Below, piece after piece: positions 17,762-27,022 of a stretch of 51,685 nt of DNA. The DNA is taken from positions 186 to 51,870 of the forward strand of contig NZ_JAFA01000051.1 in assembly GCF_000519185.1 (NCBI RefSeq), given 5' to 3'. Source of the DNA: Paraburkholderia nodosa DSM 21604 (GTDB lineage Bacteria; Pseudomonadota; Gammaproteobacteria; Burkholderiales; Burkholderiaceae). Position numbers and translations under genes: made by a program. Position 1 is the stretch's first letter. The number at the start of each line of letters is the position of its first letter. A model generated the notes under the pieces. The model was not told where the DNA came from. It worked only from the letters and a program-made list of their open reading frames with translations, and made no database searches.

Positions 17762-18709
17762 TCATCTGACACAGACAATCCTGGCCAGCGTCTCTTCCAG
17801 CAGACTCCGATCCGCCGCGCGCTTGGCATCGGTGCGCTGCGCCATGTTGTGCAGCTTGCGCCGCACCGCCGGCAAATCGGCTGCTTGCGGAAGTTCGATC
17901 AGATCGAAGTCCGGCCGCTGATCCTCGATGGATCGCAGGAACTCACATGACGGTTCATCCAGCCAACCGGCCCCCCGCACCAGCAGGCGCTCATGAATGT
18001 CCAGCAAGACTTCGGCTTTAACAGGCTCGGCCGTCATGCCCTTGAAGTGCGCTTCGAAGGTCGCGGCGAAATCTCCCGGCACGCGTGGCGCCAGCATCTC
18101 CCAGGCAGGCTTGGGGCTACACGTCAGGTAGACGAGAAAAGTCCGCCAGAGCACCTGATCCGTCCGTTCGTCTTCCAGCAACAAGCCGACGTCAAAAAGA
18201 TCGCGGGGATGCTGCCTCGACAATGCCGCAGCCAGCTTGCCCGCATAGAGGTCGGCAAAGTTCAGCACCTGCACCGAGGCGAAGCCAAACGCCTCCTCGA
18301 CCCTCGGGCGCACCACCATGTTCCGCGCCGGATGCACCGTACCGCGCATACCCGGTGTCGTTTCGATTTGAACGCGCGCACGGCCACGACTGGCTACCAG
18401 CCGCGTGAAGTTCGCGCCCTCGGCTGCCGACAACTGCACCTGCAGTTGTAAAGGCGGGCTGCGCAGCACATCGGCCAGCCGCCCAAGCGCTTCGGCAATG
18501 AGCTTTGCGTCCTCAGCATAGTCATGCACTGGCAACCAGGCCAGATCAATGTCCACTGACAATCGGGGCAGGTCGTGCTCGAACAGGTTGATCGCCGTGC
18601 CGCCTTTGAGCGCGAAGTGAGGCTCTTGCGCCAAGGCCGGCAGAATCTCGACAAGCAGTCGTACGCGGTCGGTGTAGCGCCGATCCCAACGATCAAGCCA
18701 GGTGTTCAT
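17762..18709 (-). CDS. AbiEii-like nucleotidyltransferase toxin
   Basis: A 315-aa protein of the AbiEii/AbiGii nucleotidyltransferase family. The catalytic signature is intact: HFALKGGTAINLFEHDLPR followed by LSVDIDLAW (about residues 32-60). VLNFADLYAGKLAAALSRQHPRDLFDV is the family's second conserved block. The ATG at 18709 (MNTWLDRWD) lies inside the 3' end of the antitoxin gene (17-nt overlap). In this family the enzyme blocks growth by modifying RNA, causing abortive infection or acting as a type IV toxin-antitoxin system. Confidence 0.85.
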   Translation of the reverse strand: MNTWLDRWDRRYTDRVRLLVEILPALAQEPHFALKGGTAINLFEHDLPRLSVDIDLAWLPVHDYAEDAKLIAEALGRLADVLRSPPLQLQVQLSAAEGANFTRLVASRGRARVQIETTPGMRGTVHPARNMVVRPRVEEAFGFASVQVLNFADLYAGKLAAALSRQHPRDLFDVGLLLEDERTDQVLWRTFLVYLTCSPKPAWEMLAPRVPGDFAATFEAHFKGMTAEPVKAEVLLDIHERLLVRGAGWLDEPSCEFLRSIEDQRPDFDLIELPQAADLPAVRRKLHNMAQRTDAKRAADRSLLEETLARIVCVR

Positions 18710-19514
18710 CGAGGTCTCCCGGCAAGGTGATCTGGTAGATCGGATGCAGGCGGCCGCCGGGCACCAGCGCGCGCTTTCCCCGCCCCAGATCGACGCCATC
18801 CAGTGGCACGTGCGGCAGCCACGCATGCCTGTGGCGCTCGGCCAGCGCCAGGAACAGTCGTTTGGCCTTGATGCTGTAGCAGTGGCGCAACAGCAGGCCG
18901 ACCCGCTGAGGCCGCAGCGTGGTCATGGCCTGCATCAGCGCGTCCACCTCGTAGACCAACGCCGCGTCTGAGACGTTATCGCACAACTCCAACATAGCCC
19001 GCTCCGGCGCGGAACAAACCAGTGCGTCGGTGCCGGGGGCTGCCTGGTGCCACGCCAGGCCTTGTTCGGACAGCACCGTCGCGGACACCTCCACCGTGAG
19101 CGACACGGGCGGCCAATCGAACGGCCCCTTGCCCAGATACTCGAAGCGCTGCGCCAAGGACAGATTGCCGAGCCATGACGGTGGCCGCCCCCCCCCATAC
19201 AAGGTGATCGTGCCGGCATCGCCTAGACGCAGGTAGTGCTCGTGCCCCTGCAGACTTAGCGCGAAGCGCCCCCCCACGTGCAGCGGCATGCCCTCGCCGA
19301 CCTGCAGACTGCGGACCACGCCCTCCCACTGCAGGCGCCCACCCTTGCGCATGTAGACGCCGCGTGCAGGCGACACCAGCCAGCCACTACTCACGTAGCG
19401 CGCAACCAGGCTGTTGGAATAGCCGTGTGCCCTCAGCCAGCGACTCGATATCAGGCGTGTGTCTCCGAGTTCGGCTAGCAGGAGGTTCAGCTTTCCTGGA
19501 TTTCGATCATTCAT
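18693..19514 (-). CDS. AbiEi-like antitoxin / transcriptional regulator
   Basis: About 273 aa, first gene of the toxin-antitoxin pair. The N-terminal winged helix (about residues 12-50: SRWLRAHGYSNSLVARYVSS, then GWLVSPARGVYMRK) and the larger C-terminal antitoxin domain fit AbiEi proteins, which neutralise AbiEii and repress their own promoter. The start is the ATG at 19514. It lies only about 8 bp after a good -10 box, so the mRNA may be leaderless. No ribosome site is visible. Confidence 0.8.
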   Translation of the reverse strand: MNDRNPGKLNLLLAELGDTRLISSRWLRAHGYSNSLVARYVSSGWLVSPARGVYMRKGGRLQWEGVVRSLQVGEGMPLHVGGRFALSLQGHEHYLRLGDAGTITLYGGGRPPSWLGNLSLAQRFEYLGKGPFDWPPVSLTVEVSATVLSEQGLAWHQAAPGTDALVCSAPERAMLELCDNVSDAALVYEVDALMQAMTTLRPQRVGLLLRHCYSIKAKRLFLALAERHRHAWLPHVPLDGVDLGRGKRALVPGGRLHPIYQITLPGDLDEHLA

Positions 19515-19521
19515 AGTGTTC

Positions 19522-19550
19522 AAAATACAACTTTTATAAACTGTTGCCAA
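19522..19550 (-). promoter_or_regulatory. Sigma-70 promoter of the abiE pair
   Basis: On the minus strand TTGGCA (19545-19550) is followed after exactly 17 bp by TATTTT (19522-19527). The predicted transcript start falls at or next to the abiEi ATG at 19514. Confidence 0.6.
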
Positions 19551-19574
19551 GGGCGAACCGGTTTAACTGAAATG

Positions 19575-19603
19575 AAAAAAGATCACTAATGATGATCTTT
19601 TTT
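19575..19603. terminator. Bidirectional terminator-like hairpin
   Basis: A perfect 11-bp stem: AAAAAAGATCA (19575-19585), a 7-nt loop, and TGATCTTTTTT (19593-19603). A- and T-runs on the two flanks make it usable in both directions. It insulates the abiE promoter from upstream transcription. Confidence 0.65.
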
Positions 19604-19959
19604 CTCAAATAGTAAACCTCTATCCTGGCGGCAATCGGTACACGGAAGACCTTGTGCTGCCCTTTGCTCACAAGGTGGCACGCATCACGGCCCCCCAGTC
19701 TCGGGTGATAGCTTTGGTACGTAGCCAGCCCGTCGAGCCAGGCGTACTCCTGGAGCATGTGGCGCCCCCGCTCAGCGCAACATCGGGCGTTCGGAACAGG
19801 CGAGCACCTCAGGACATTGGGAACCCCGTTCGCGTCGACATCGCTGTTGCCATACGAAATTCTGTCGTTTTGCCTGAAAATTCTTCACTCCGCCTTGCCA
19901 TTGGCGCTTCTTCCTCGAAGAACGGTCGCTTCGGGAGGCGCGCCGCGGTACTCCGGCTC

Positions 19960-20190
19960 TCAGGGCTGCGAGGATTCGCCGTCACCGCTGGGGTGTGCCG
20001 ATGCCGGTTTGAAGGCCTCGCGCACCACCTCTTCGATCCGGGCAATGACCTCATCGGGCAGATGCGAGTACGTCTTGCGTTTGTTCGAAGACAGCTTTCC
20101 GTTGTTCGATTGCACCATGCGGATGAGCGCGGACAGGTCCGGGCGGGGAAGATTGAGTTCGCCGTTCAACTGCTCAAACGCGGCATCCAA
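19960..20190 (-). pseudogene. Short open frame, possibly the C-terminal end of a larger protein
   Basis: A 76-codon frame opened by a TTG. Its product (LDAAFEQLNGELNLPRPDLS, then SNNGKLSSNKRKTYSHLPDE and IARIEEVVREAF) looks like a true globular protein end. The NNGKLSxxKR...L.DE....IE pattern is reminiscent of the C-termini of some Fic-family proteins, but I cannot confirm this. It follows the broken gene at 20196-20634 with 5 nt between, in another frame, so both may be pieces of one ancestral gene. Confidence 0.35.
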
Positions 20191-20195
20191 TCCGC

Positions 20196-20634
20196 TTAGC
20201 CGGCAGTTCGCGTGACAACCTGGTCCTTAGCAGCGTCGATGGGCATGCGGTGCAGGAAACGGACTTCCCCTGTCGCGTCGAAGAGCCGGTAGGGTCGCCC
20301 TCCCGGTGACGAAATTACGTGCGGCGCGCATGCCCTTCCAAACGAACGCACTGTTCGGCGACCCGGACCACCGGCGTAGAAGTTCCACCTCGGCCAGGTG
20401 CTCGAACACCGCCTCAAGCACCTCAAGACTCACCACCTTAGTGCGAAGCGCGAATTCGACGTGTCTGATAAGTGTTTGCTCCACCGCGGCCTTGCGCGGA
20501 TAACAGAATCCATTGTGGCCGCGCACTTTCTGATTCACGGAATCGTCGAGATAAGCGCGCCTGAAGCGGCCGAACCCGTGGTTCCAGGTTTGCTCGATGA
20601 GGTGCTGGTAGCCAACGGGCTCCAGTTCGGCCAT
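20196..20634 (-). pseudogene. Frameshifted gene of unknown function
   Basis: From an ATG at 20634 the frame gives a protein-like sequence (MAELEPVGYQHLIEQTWNHG, RRAYLDDSVNQKVRGHNGFC, VVSLEVLEAVFEHLAEVELL) up to about 20305. There the sensible reading jumps to another frame: RPYRLFDATGEVRFLHRMPI, continuing DAAKDQVVTRTAG and stopping at 20196. One frameshift therefore splits an otherwise plausible protein of about 145 aa. Similar protein-like text (IRNGYLREYFETSECFSSR) continues upstream of the ATG, so the 5' end is uncertain. I do not recognise the family. Confidence 0.4.
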
Positions 20635-21204
20635 GCGACTCGAAAAACATTCAGAAGTCTCGAAATATTCTCGCAAATAGCCATTTCGAATGACGAATAC
20701 TCGAAAAATCGTCGCTCCACGCCTTGTTGATAGGCGCGACCTCGCCGCCAACGTTGCTCGGTGGCGGCGATTGGCTGGCTCCGATCCTGCGGCGCACTGG
20801 CGTCGACGCGAGCGCCGCTCAATAGCCGCCCTGAACGAAGCCAGGGCAACCGGCCTTCTCAGGAAGCGACGAAGAGGATGGCGGGCGGCGGGCGCCTGCG
20901 AACACCGCCCGGATGTCCGATCTGCAGCGTGCTGCAGACCGTTTGCCGGGAACCGCTCAACGGCAGAAGTGCGGCCGGCTGGCGCCGATCGCATCGGAAA
21001 AAATGCTGCGACTTTTGGCGCAGACGTCGGCCGGCCGCACGAACTTCGACGCACCCGCGAGGACTCCTGTGGCGCGGCTACGTGCAAACGCCCGGTTCCC
21101 GATATGCGCTGTCGCCATAACCTTGGTGCTTGCGCGGCTGAGCTTCGCAACGGTGCCGCACCCGTAATCCATGCGGCAAATCAACGCATCGCAATCGCGA
21201 CCTG
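20635..21204. other. Accessory DNA with no supported gene
   Basis: Open frames run on both strands here, but their products are arginine/alanine-rich shadows without motifs or ribosome sites. I see no RNA gene or clear repeat. Confidence 0.35.
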
Positions 21205-21354
21205 ATGAGCACAATGCTCGAGCGCCCCGGCTACGAGATACTGACAGGCGAAAGTGCTGGCCCGTTCCTGATGGTCAAGGACCGGATCGCGCGAACTTCT
21301 CGCGTTCTGGACGTACAAGACGCCATCTGTCTGAGCGTTGAACCGCCGGCGTGA
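21205..21354 (+). CDS. Small hypothetical protein, possibly a gene remnant
   Basis: A 49-codon frame (MSTMLERPGYEILTGESAGP, then FLMVKDRIARTSRVLDVQDA) with codon use and residue pattern like a real protein. No ribosome site is evident ahead of the ATG at 21205. It could be the end of a decayed larger gene. It lies 83 bp before ureD on the same strand. No family recognised. Confidence 0.3.
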   Translation: MSTMLERPGYEILTGESAGPFLMVKDRIARTSRVLDVQDAICLSVEPPA

Positions 21355-21437
21355 CCCGCACGCTCCCTGGCCCCTGATCAGCGCGCTCGAGCGCGCGTGC
21401 TATCCTCCCCGCCATTGCCCCGTCCCCCTCGCCACGC

Positions 21438-22343
21438 ATGTCGCTCCACGTCGATCACGCCGCACTCGCCAACACCACGTTTCGCAGCACCGCTCACCAG
21501 GAATGGGCCGCGAAGCTCGAGCTCGGCTTCGAGCGCCAGGGTGCACGTACGGCGCTCACGCATCGCCTGCACGTGGGGCCGTTGCGTGTGCAACGGCCGC
21601 TCTACCCCGAAGGCGACGGGATCTGTCACGCGGTGATCGTGCATCCGCCGGCAGGCATCGCAGGCGGCGACCGGCTCGACATCGACGTGAATGTGGGCGA
21701 AGGCGCTCACGCCGTGCTCACGACGCCAGGCGCCACCAAGTGGTACAAGTCGAACGGGCGCGTGGCGCGCCAGCGCATCAACGTGCGCGTGGGCGCGGGC
21801 GCGAAGCTCGACTGGCTGCCGCAGAACAACCTCGTGTTCGACCACGCCCACGCCGAACTCGAATTCGCGCTCACCCTTGGCGCGGGGGCCACGGCCATCG
21901 GCTGGGACGCCACGCAACTGGGCCGCCAGGCCGCGGGCGAACGCTGGTCGGCGGGCATGGTGCGAGCGCTCACGCGCGTGACGCGCGCGGCGCCCGAAAG
22001 CGAAGCCGGCGAGCAACTGCTCTGGCTCGAACGCGCCCTCATCGACGCCAACGACCCGCTGCGCGACGCGCCACAAGGCCTCGCGGGCTACCCCGCTTTC
22101 GGCGTGCTGTGGGCGATCGGCCCCGCGTGCAACGAGGCGCTCGCGCAAGACCTCGCCGCTATCCTGCCCTTCGACGACACGCTGCGCTCGGGCGCGACCT
22201 GCATCGCGCCGGGCGTGGTGCTCGTGCGCGTGGTCGGGCGTTCGATGGAACCGCTGCAGAACACGCTCACACAGTGCTGGACGGCGCTGCGGCCGTTCGT
22301 GCATGGCGTAAAGGCCGCACCGCTGCGCTTGTGGACGACCTGA
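21438..22343 (+). CDS. ureD: Urease accessory protein UreD
   Basis: A 301-aa UreD/UreH. WAAKLELGFERQGARTALTH near the N-terminus is typical, as are the core VHPPAGIAGGDRLDIDV (about residues 73-89) and TPGATKWYKS (about 101-110). UreD is the scaffold that, with UreF and UreG, delivers nickel to the apo-urease. The start codon at 21438 fits the family. It stands alone ahead of a 250-bp regulatory gap and is the first urease gene after the accessory patch. Confidence 0.92.
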   Translation: MSLHVDHAALANTTFRSTAHQEWAAKLELGFERQGARTALTHRLHVGPLRVQRPLYPEGDGICHAVIVHPPAGIAGGDRLDIDVNVGEGAHAVLTTPGATKWYKSNGRVARQRINVRVGAGAKLDWLPQNNLVFDHAHAELEFALTLGAGATAIGWDATQLGRQAAGERWSAGMVRALTRVTRAAPESEAGEQLLWLERALIDANDPLRDAPQGLAGYPAFGVLWAIGPACNEALAQDLAAILPFDDTLRSGATCIAPGVVLVRVVGRSMEPLQNTLTQCWTALRPFVHGVKAAPLRLWTT

Positions 22344-22356
22344 AGGCACATTGCAC

Positions 22357-22371
22357 GCACCGCAGCGGTGC
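22357..22371. promoter_or_regulatory. NtrC-binding-site-like dyad in the ureD-ureA gap
   Basis: GCACC-GCAGC-GGTGC: two inverted 5-bp arms with a 5-bp spacer, the core of the NtrC enhancer consensus. It lies about 110 bp upstream of the -24 element at 22466, a normal enhancer distance. NtrC binding is inference from the match and its position. Confidence 0.6.
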
Positions 22372-22465
22372 GCATCGGCGCCTCCTCGCACGATAACGCA
22401 GCGCAGCAACGCCAACGCGGTGCACAAGCCCCTCGCAGTTGGTGCATACACGCTGTCCCCTTCAT

Positions 22466-22481
22466 TGGCACATACCTTGCT
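22466..22481 (+). promoter_or_regulatory. Sigma-54 promoter of ureABCEFG
   Basis: TGGCACATACCTTGCT fits the -24/-12 pattern (TGGCAC-N5-TTGCW) with correct GG-GC spacing. It is 113 bp before the ureA ATG, so the urease structural and accessory genes can be transcribed separately from ureD. Confidence 0.8.
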
Positions 22482-22593
22482 GTGAGCTTGCATCGATTCG
22501 TGCGCGCTGCGCGCGAGGCCGCAAGCTGCACGTAACCTCGCTCCCGTAAGCTGGGTCGACAGACTTGCCCAACCGACCCAATACGATGACGCG

Positions 22594-22896
22594 ATGAAGC
22601 TCACGCCACGCGAGAAAGACAAGCTCCTGATCTTCACCGCCGCGCTGCTCGCCGAAAGGCGCCGCGAGCGCGGCCTCAAACTCAACTACCCGGAGGCGGT
22701 CGCCTTCATCAGCGCCGCGCTGATGGAAGCCGCCCGCGACGGCAAGACCGTCGCCGAGGTCATGCATTACGGCACCACGCTTCTCACGCGCGACGACGTG
22801 ATGGAAGGCGTGCCCGAGATGATCCCCGACATCCAGGTCGAAGCAACCTTCCCCGACGGCACCAAGCTCGTCACCGTCCACCATCCGATCCCCTGA
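22594..22896 (+). CDS. ureA: Urease gamma subunit
   Basis: A 100-aa UreA of exact family length. MKLTPREKDKLLIFTAALLA, LNYPEAVAFISAALMEAARD and a C-terminus ending TKLVTVHHPI are diagnostic. With UreB and UreC it forms the (abc)3 urease trimer that hydrolyses urea to ammonia and carbamate in the cytoplasm. UreB follows after 17 bp. Confidence 0.97.
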   Translation: MKLTPREKDKLLIFTAALLAERRRERGLKLNYPEAVAFISAALMEAARDGKTVAEVMHYGTTLLTRDDVMEGVPEMIPDIQVEATFPDGTKLVTVHHPIP

Positions 22897-22913
22897 GCCG
22901 GGAGGAGCCAGCC

Positions 22914-23219
22914 ATGATCCCCGGCGAAATGCTGATCGACGACGGCGAAATCGAACTCAACGCAGGCCGCGAAACCCTCACCGTGAAGGTGGCCAACACG
23001 GGCGACCGCCCTGTGCAGATCGGCTCGCACTTCCACTTCTACGAGGTCAACGCCGCACTCTCGTTCGACCGCGAAGCCGCGCGCGGCTTTCGTCTGAACA
23101 TTGCCGCGGGCACGGCCGTGCGCTTCGAGCCAGGACAGGAGCGCACCGTGGAACTTGTGGCGCTTGCGGGAGAGCGCGCCGTGTACGGCTTCAACGGCCA
23201 GGTGATGGGTCCGCTCTGA
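22914..23219 (+). CDS. ureB: Urease beta subunit
   Basis: A 101-aa UreB of normal length. It begins MIPGEMLIDDGEIELNAGRE, with VANTGDRPVQIGSHFHFYEV (about residues 26-45) as the family's core block. A strong GGAGGAG ribosome site precedes the ATG at 22914. It is the small structural subunit of urease. Confidence 0.97.
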   Translation: MIPGEMLIDDGEIELNAGRETLTVKVANTGDRPVQIGSHFHFYEVNAALSFDREAARGFRLNIAAGTAVRFEPGQERTVELVALAGERAVYGFNGQVMGPL

Positions 23220-23261
23220 GCGCGGACTGGCGTTTTCAGGCGATTTCATCAGGAATCCGAC

Positions 23262-24968
<1,707 letters not shown>

Positions 24969-24977
24969 AGTTTAGCC

Positions 24978-25661
24978 ATGCGCACGATCGACAAACGACT
25001 CAATGCGAAGCTCGCGCCCGTTCTGGTGAAGCGCGCGCCCACGCTCACGCTGCCCTACGACGCGCGCTGCAAGAGCCGCCTGGCGGCCACGCTCGACACG
25101 GGCGAGGAAGTGGGCGTGGTGCTGCCGCGCGGCACGGTGCTGCGCGACGGCGACCTGCTCGTGGCCGACGACGGCGGCCTCGTGCGCGTGATCGCGGCGC
25201 CCGAGAGCGTGTTGCGGGTACGCGCGCCCGACCGCCTCACGCTCACGCGCGCCGCGTATCACCTCGGCAATCGCCATACGCCGGTGGAAGTGGGCGCGGA
25301 CGAACTCAGGCTCGAAGCGGACCCCGTGCTCGAAGACATGCTCAAGCGGCTGGGCGCGCAGGTGGAGCGCCTGGAACTGCCGTTCCAGCCGGAATCGGGC
25401 GCGTACAGTGGCCAAAGCGGCGGCGGTCATCGCCACGGCCACGACGCAACCTTCGCCGACGACTACGCGCTCGCGCAACGGGTGTACGAGGAGCACCATG
25501 GTCATGCGCATTCGCACGACCACGCGCACGCGCACGACCCTGCGCACGGTCATTCGCACGATCACGCGCATGGCGAAGATCACGCGCATGACCACGATTG
25601 CGGACACGATCACGGTCATTGCGACGGCCACGCGCACGACCACAGCCATGAACATCGCTGA
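24978..25661 (+). CDS. ureE: Urease accessory nickel chaperone UreE with long His-rich tail
   Basis: A 227-aa UreE. The folded part (about residues 1-145) holds the UreE N- and C-terminal domains (RTIDKRLNAKL; GNRHTPVEVGADELRLEADP). It is followed by an exceptionally histidine-rich tail of about 80 residues containing about 27 His and two Cys in His-Asp/His-Ala repeats. UreE binds and delivers Ni2+; the tail should add nickel-storage capacity. The last 14 nt overlap the ureF start. Confidence 0.95.
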   Translation: MRTIDKRLNAKLAPVLVKRAPTLTLPYDARCKSRLAATLDTGEEVGVVLPRGTVLRDGDLLVADDGGLVRVIAAPESVLRVRAPDRLTLTRAAYHLGNRHTPVEVGADELRLEADPVLEDMLKRLGAQVERLELPFQPESGAYSGQSGGGHRHGHDATFADDYALAQRVYEEHHGHAHSHDHAHAHDPAHGHSHDHAHGEDHAHDHDCGHDHGHCDGHAHDHSHEHR

Positions 25662-26328
25662 GCTCACCGCCCTGCTGCATCTCGCGTCGCCGGCGCTGCC
25701 CATCGGCGCGTTCAGCTACTCGCAGGGGCTCGAAGCCGCAATCGATGCGCAACTCGTCACGAACGCCGACGACGCCGCGCACTGGATAGCGGGCGGCCTC
25801 GCGAACGTGCTCGCTAGCGGCGAGCTACCTTTCGTGGCGCACCAGATGGAACGCTGGCGCGCGCATGACGCACGCGCGCTGATCGTTGCGAACGAGGAAT
25901 TCGTCGCTAGCCGCGAGTCGGCGGAACTTCGGCGCGAAACCGCGCAGATGGGCTGGTCGCTGCGCCAGCTCTGCGCGCAGCTCGAATGGGGCGACGCCGA
26001 ACGGCGCGCCACGCTGGAGCGCATGACGCCCGTTGCGCAGCCCACGGCCTTCGCCTTCGCCGCGTGGGCGCACGCGGCCGTGCCAGACGCCGCGCTCGCC
26101 GCCTACGCGTTCAGCTGGATCGAGAACCAGACGGCCGCCGCGCTCAAGGCGGTGCCGCTCGGCCAGCTCGCGGGCCAGCGCATCATCGTCGCGCTGCGGC
26201 CCGCAATCGAACAAGCCGTGGCGCGCGCGCGCGCGACGCCGCCCGAGGCGCTCAACACCTTTGCGCCGCAGCTCGGCGTGCTTTCTGCGCGCCACGAATC
26301 GCAGTACTCGCGGCTTTTCCGCTCCTGA
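25648..26328 (+). CDS. ureF: Urease accessory protein UreF
   Basis: A 226-aa UreF. The ATG at 25648 is chosen because MNIAELTALLHLASPALPIG, then AFSYSQGLEAAIDA, is the canonical N-terminus; the frame extends upstream only as the shadow of the ureE tail repeats. UreF works with UreD and UreG to gate GTP hydrolysis during nickel insertion. The conserved C-terminal region (LNTFAPQLGVLSARHESQYS) is present. Confidence 0.94.
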   Translation: MNIAELTALLHLASPALPIGAFSYSQGLEAAIDAQLVTNADDAAHWIAGGLANVLASGELPFVAHQMERWRAHDARALIVANEEFVASRESAELRRETAQMGWSLRQLCAQLEWGDAERRATLERMTPVAQPTAFAFAAWAHAAVPDAALAAYAFSWIENQTAAALKAVPLGQLAGQRIIVALRPAIEQAVARARATPPEALNTFAPQLGVLSARHESQYSRLFRS

Positions 26329-26344
26329 AACAGACACACGAACC

Positions 26345-26995
26345 ATGAATTCGCACGCACCCAGCAAACGAACGAAGAAACTGCCGCCGCTGCGCGTCGG
26401 CGTGGGCGGACCGGTCGGCTCAGGCAAGACAACCTTGCTCGAAATGCTCTGCAAGGCCATGCGCGAACGCTACGACCTCGTCGCCATTACCAACGACATC
26501 TACACGAAGGAAGACCAGCGCCTCTTGACCGTCGCGGGCGCCCTGCCCGCCGAGCGCATCATGGGCGTGGAAACGGGCGGCTGCCCGCACACGGCGATCC
26601 GCGAAGACGCGTCGATCAACCTCGAAGCCGTCGACCAGATGCTCACGCGCTTTCCCGATGCCGACATCGTCTTCATCGAATCGGGCGGCGACAATCTCGC
26701 GGCCACCTTCAGCCCCGAGCTTTCGGACCTCACGATCTACGTGATCGACGTGGCGGGCGGCGAAAAGATCCCGCGCAAGGGCGGCCCCGGCATCACGAAG
26801 TCGGACCTGCTCGTCATCAACAAGACCGACCTCGCGCCACTCGTGGGCGCGAACCTCGACGTGATGGCCTCCGACGCTAAAAAGATGCGCGGCGAGCGGC
26901 CGTTCGTGATGTGCAATTTGAAGGCGCTCGAGGGACTTGGTGAGGTCGTCGCGTTCATCGAAAAGCGCGGCCTCCTCGTCACCGATAACGCTTGA
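26345..26995 (+). CDS. ureG: Urease accessory GTPase UreG
   Basis: A 216-aa SIMIBI-class GTPase. Walker A is GVGGPVGSGKTTL (about residues 20-32), TNDIYTKEDQRLL follows, and the nickel-binding motif GCPHT (Cys-Pro-His) is intact. ESGGDNLAATFSPEL and the base-recognition motif NKTDL complete the family signature. A basic N-terminal stretch (SKRTKKLP) precedes the first strand. Last gene of the urease operon, converging on the acyltransferase gene with only 27 bp between. Confidence 0.96.
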   Translation: MNSHAPSKRTKKLPPLRVGVGGPVGSGKTTLLEMLCKAMRERYDLVAITNDIYTKEDQRLLTVAGALPAERIMGVETGGCPHTAIREDASINLEAVDQMLTRFPDADIVFIESGGDNLAATFSPELSDLTIYVIDVAGGEKIPRKGGPGITKSDLLVINKTDLAPLVGANLDVMASDAKKMRGERPFVMCNLKALEGLGEVVAFIEKRGLLVTDNA

Positions 26996-27022
26996 ACGCA
27001 TCGACGTCACACCACCGGTCTT

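Noticed and set aside
17395..17769. A 124-codon plus-strand frame between urtE and abiEii
   Set aside because: It runs antisense across the aminopeptidase remnant, has no ribosome site and no recognisable motif.
19654..20199. A 181-codon plus-strand frame
   Set aside because: It is antisense to the more protein-like minus-strand fragment at 19960-20190 and lacks start signals.
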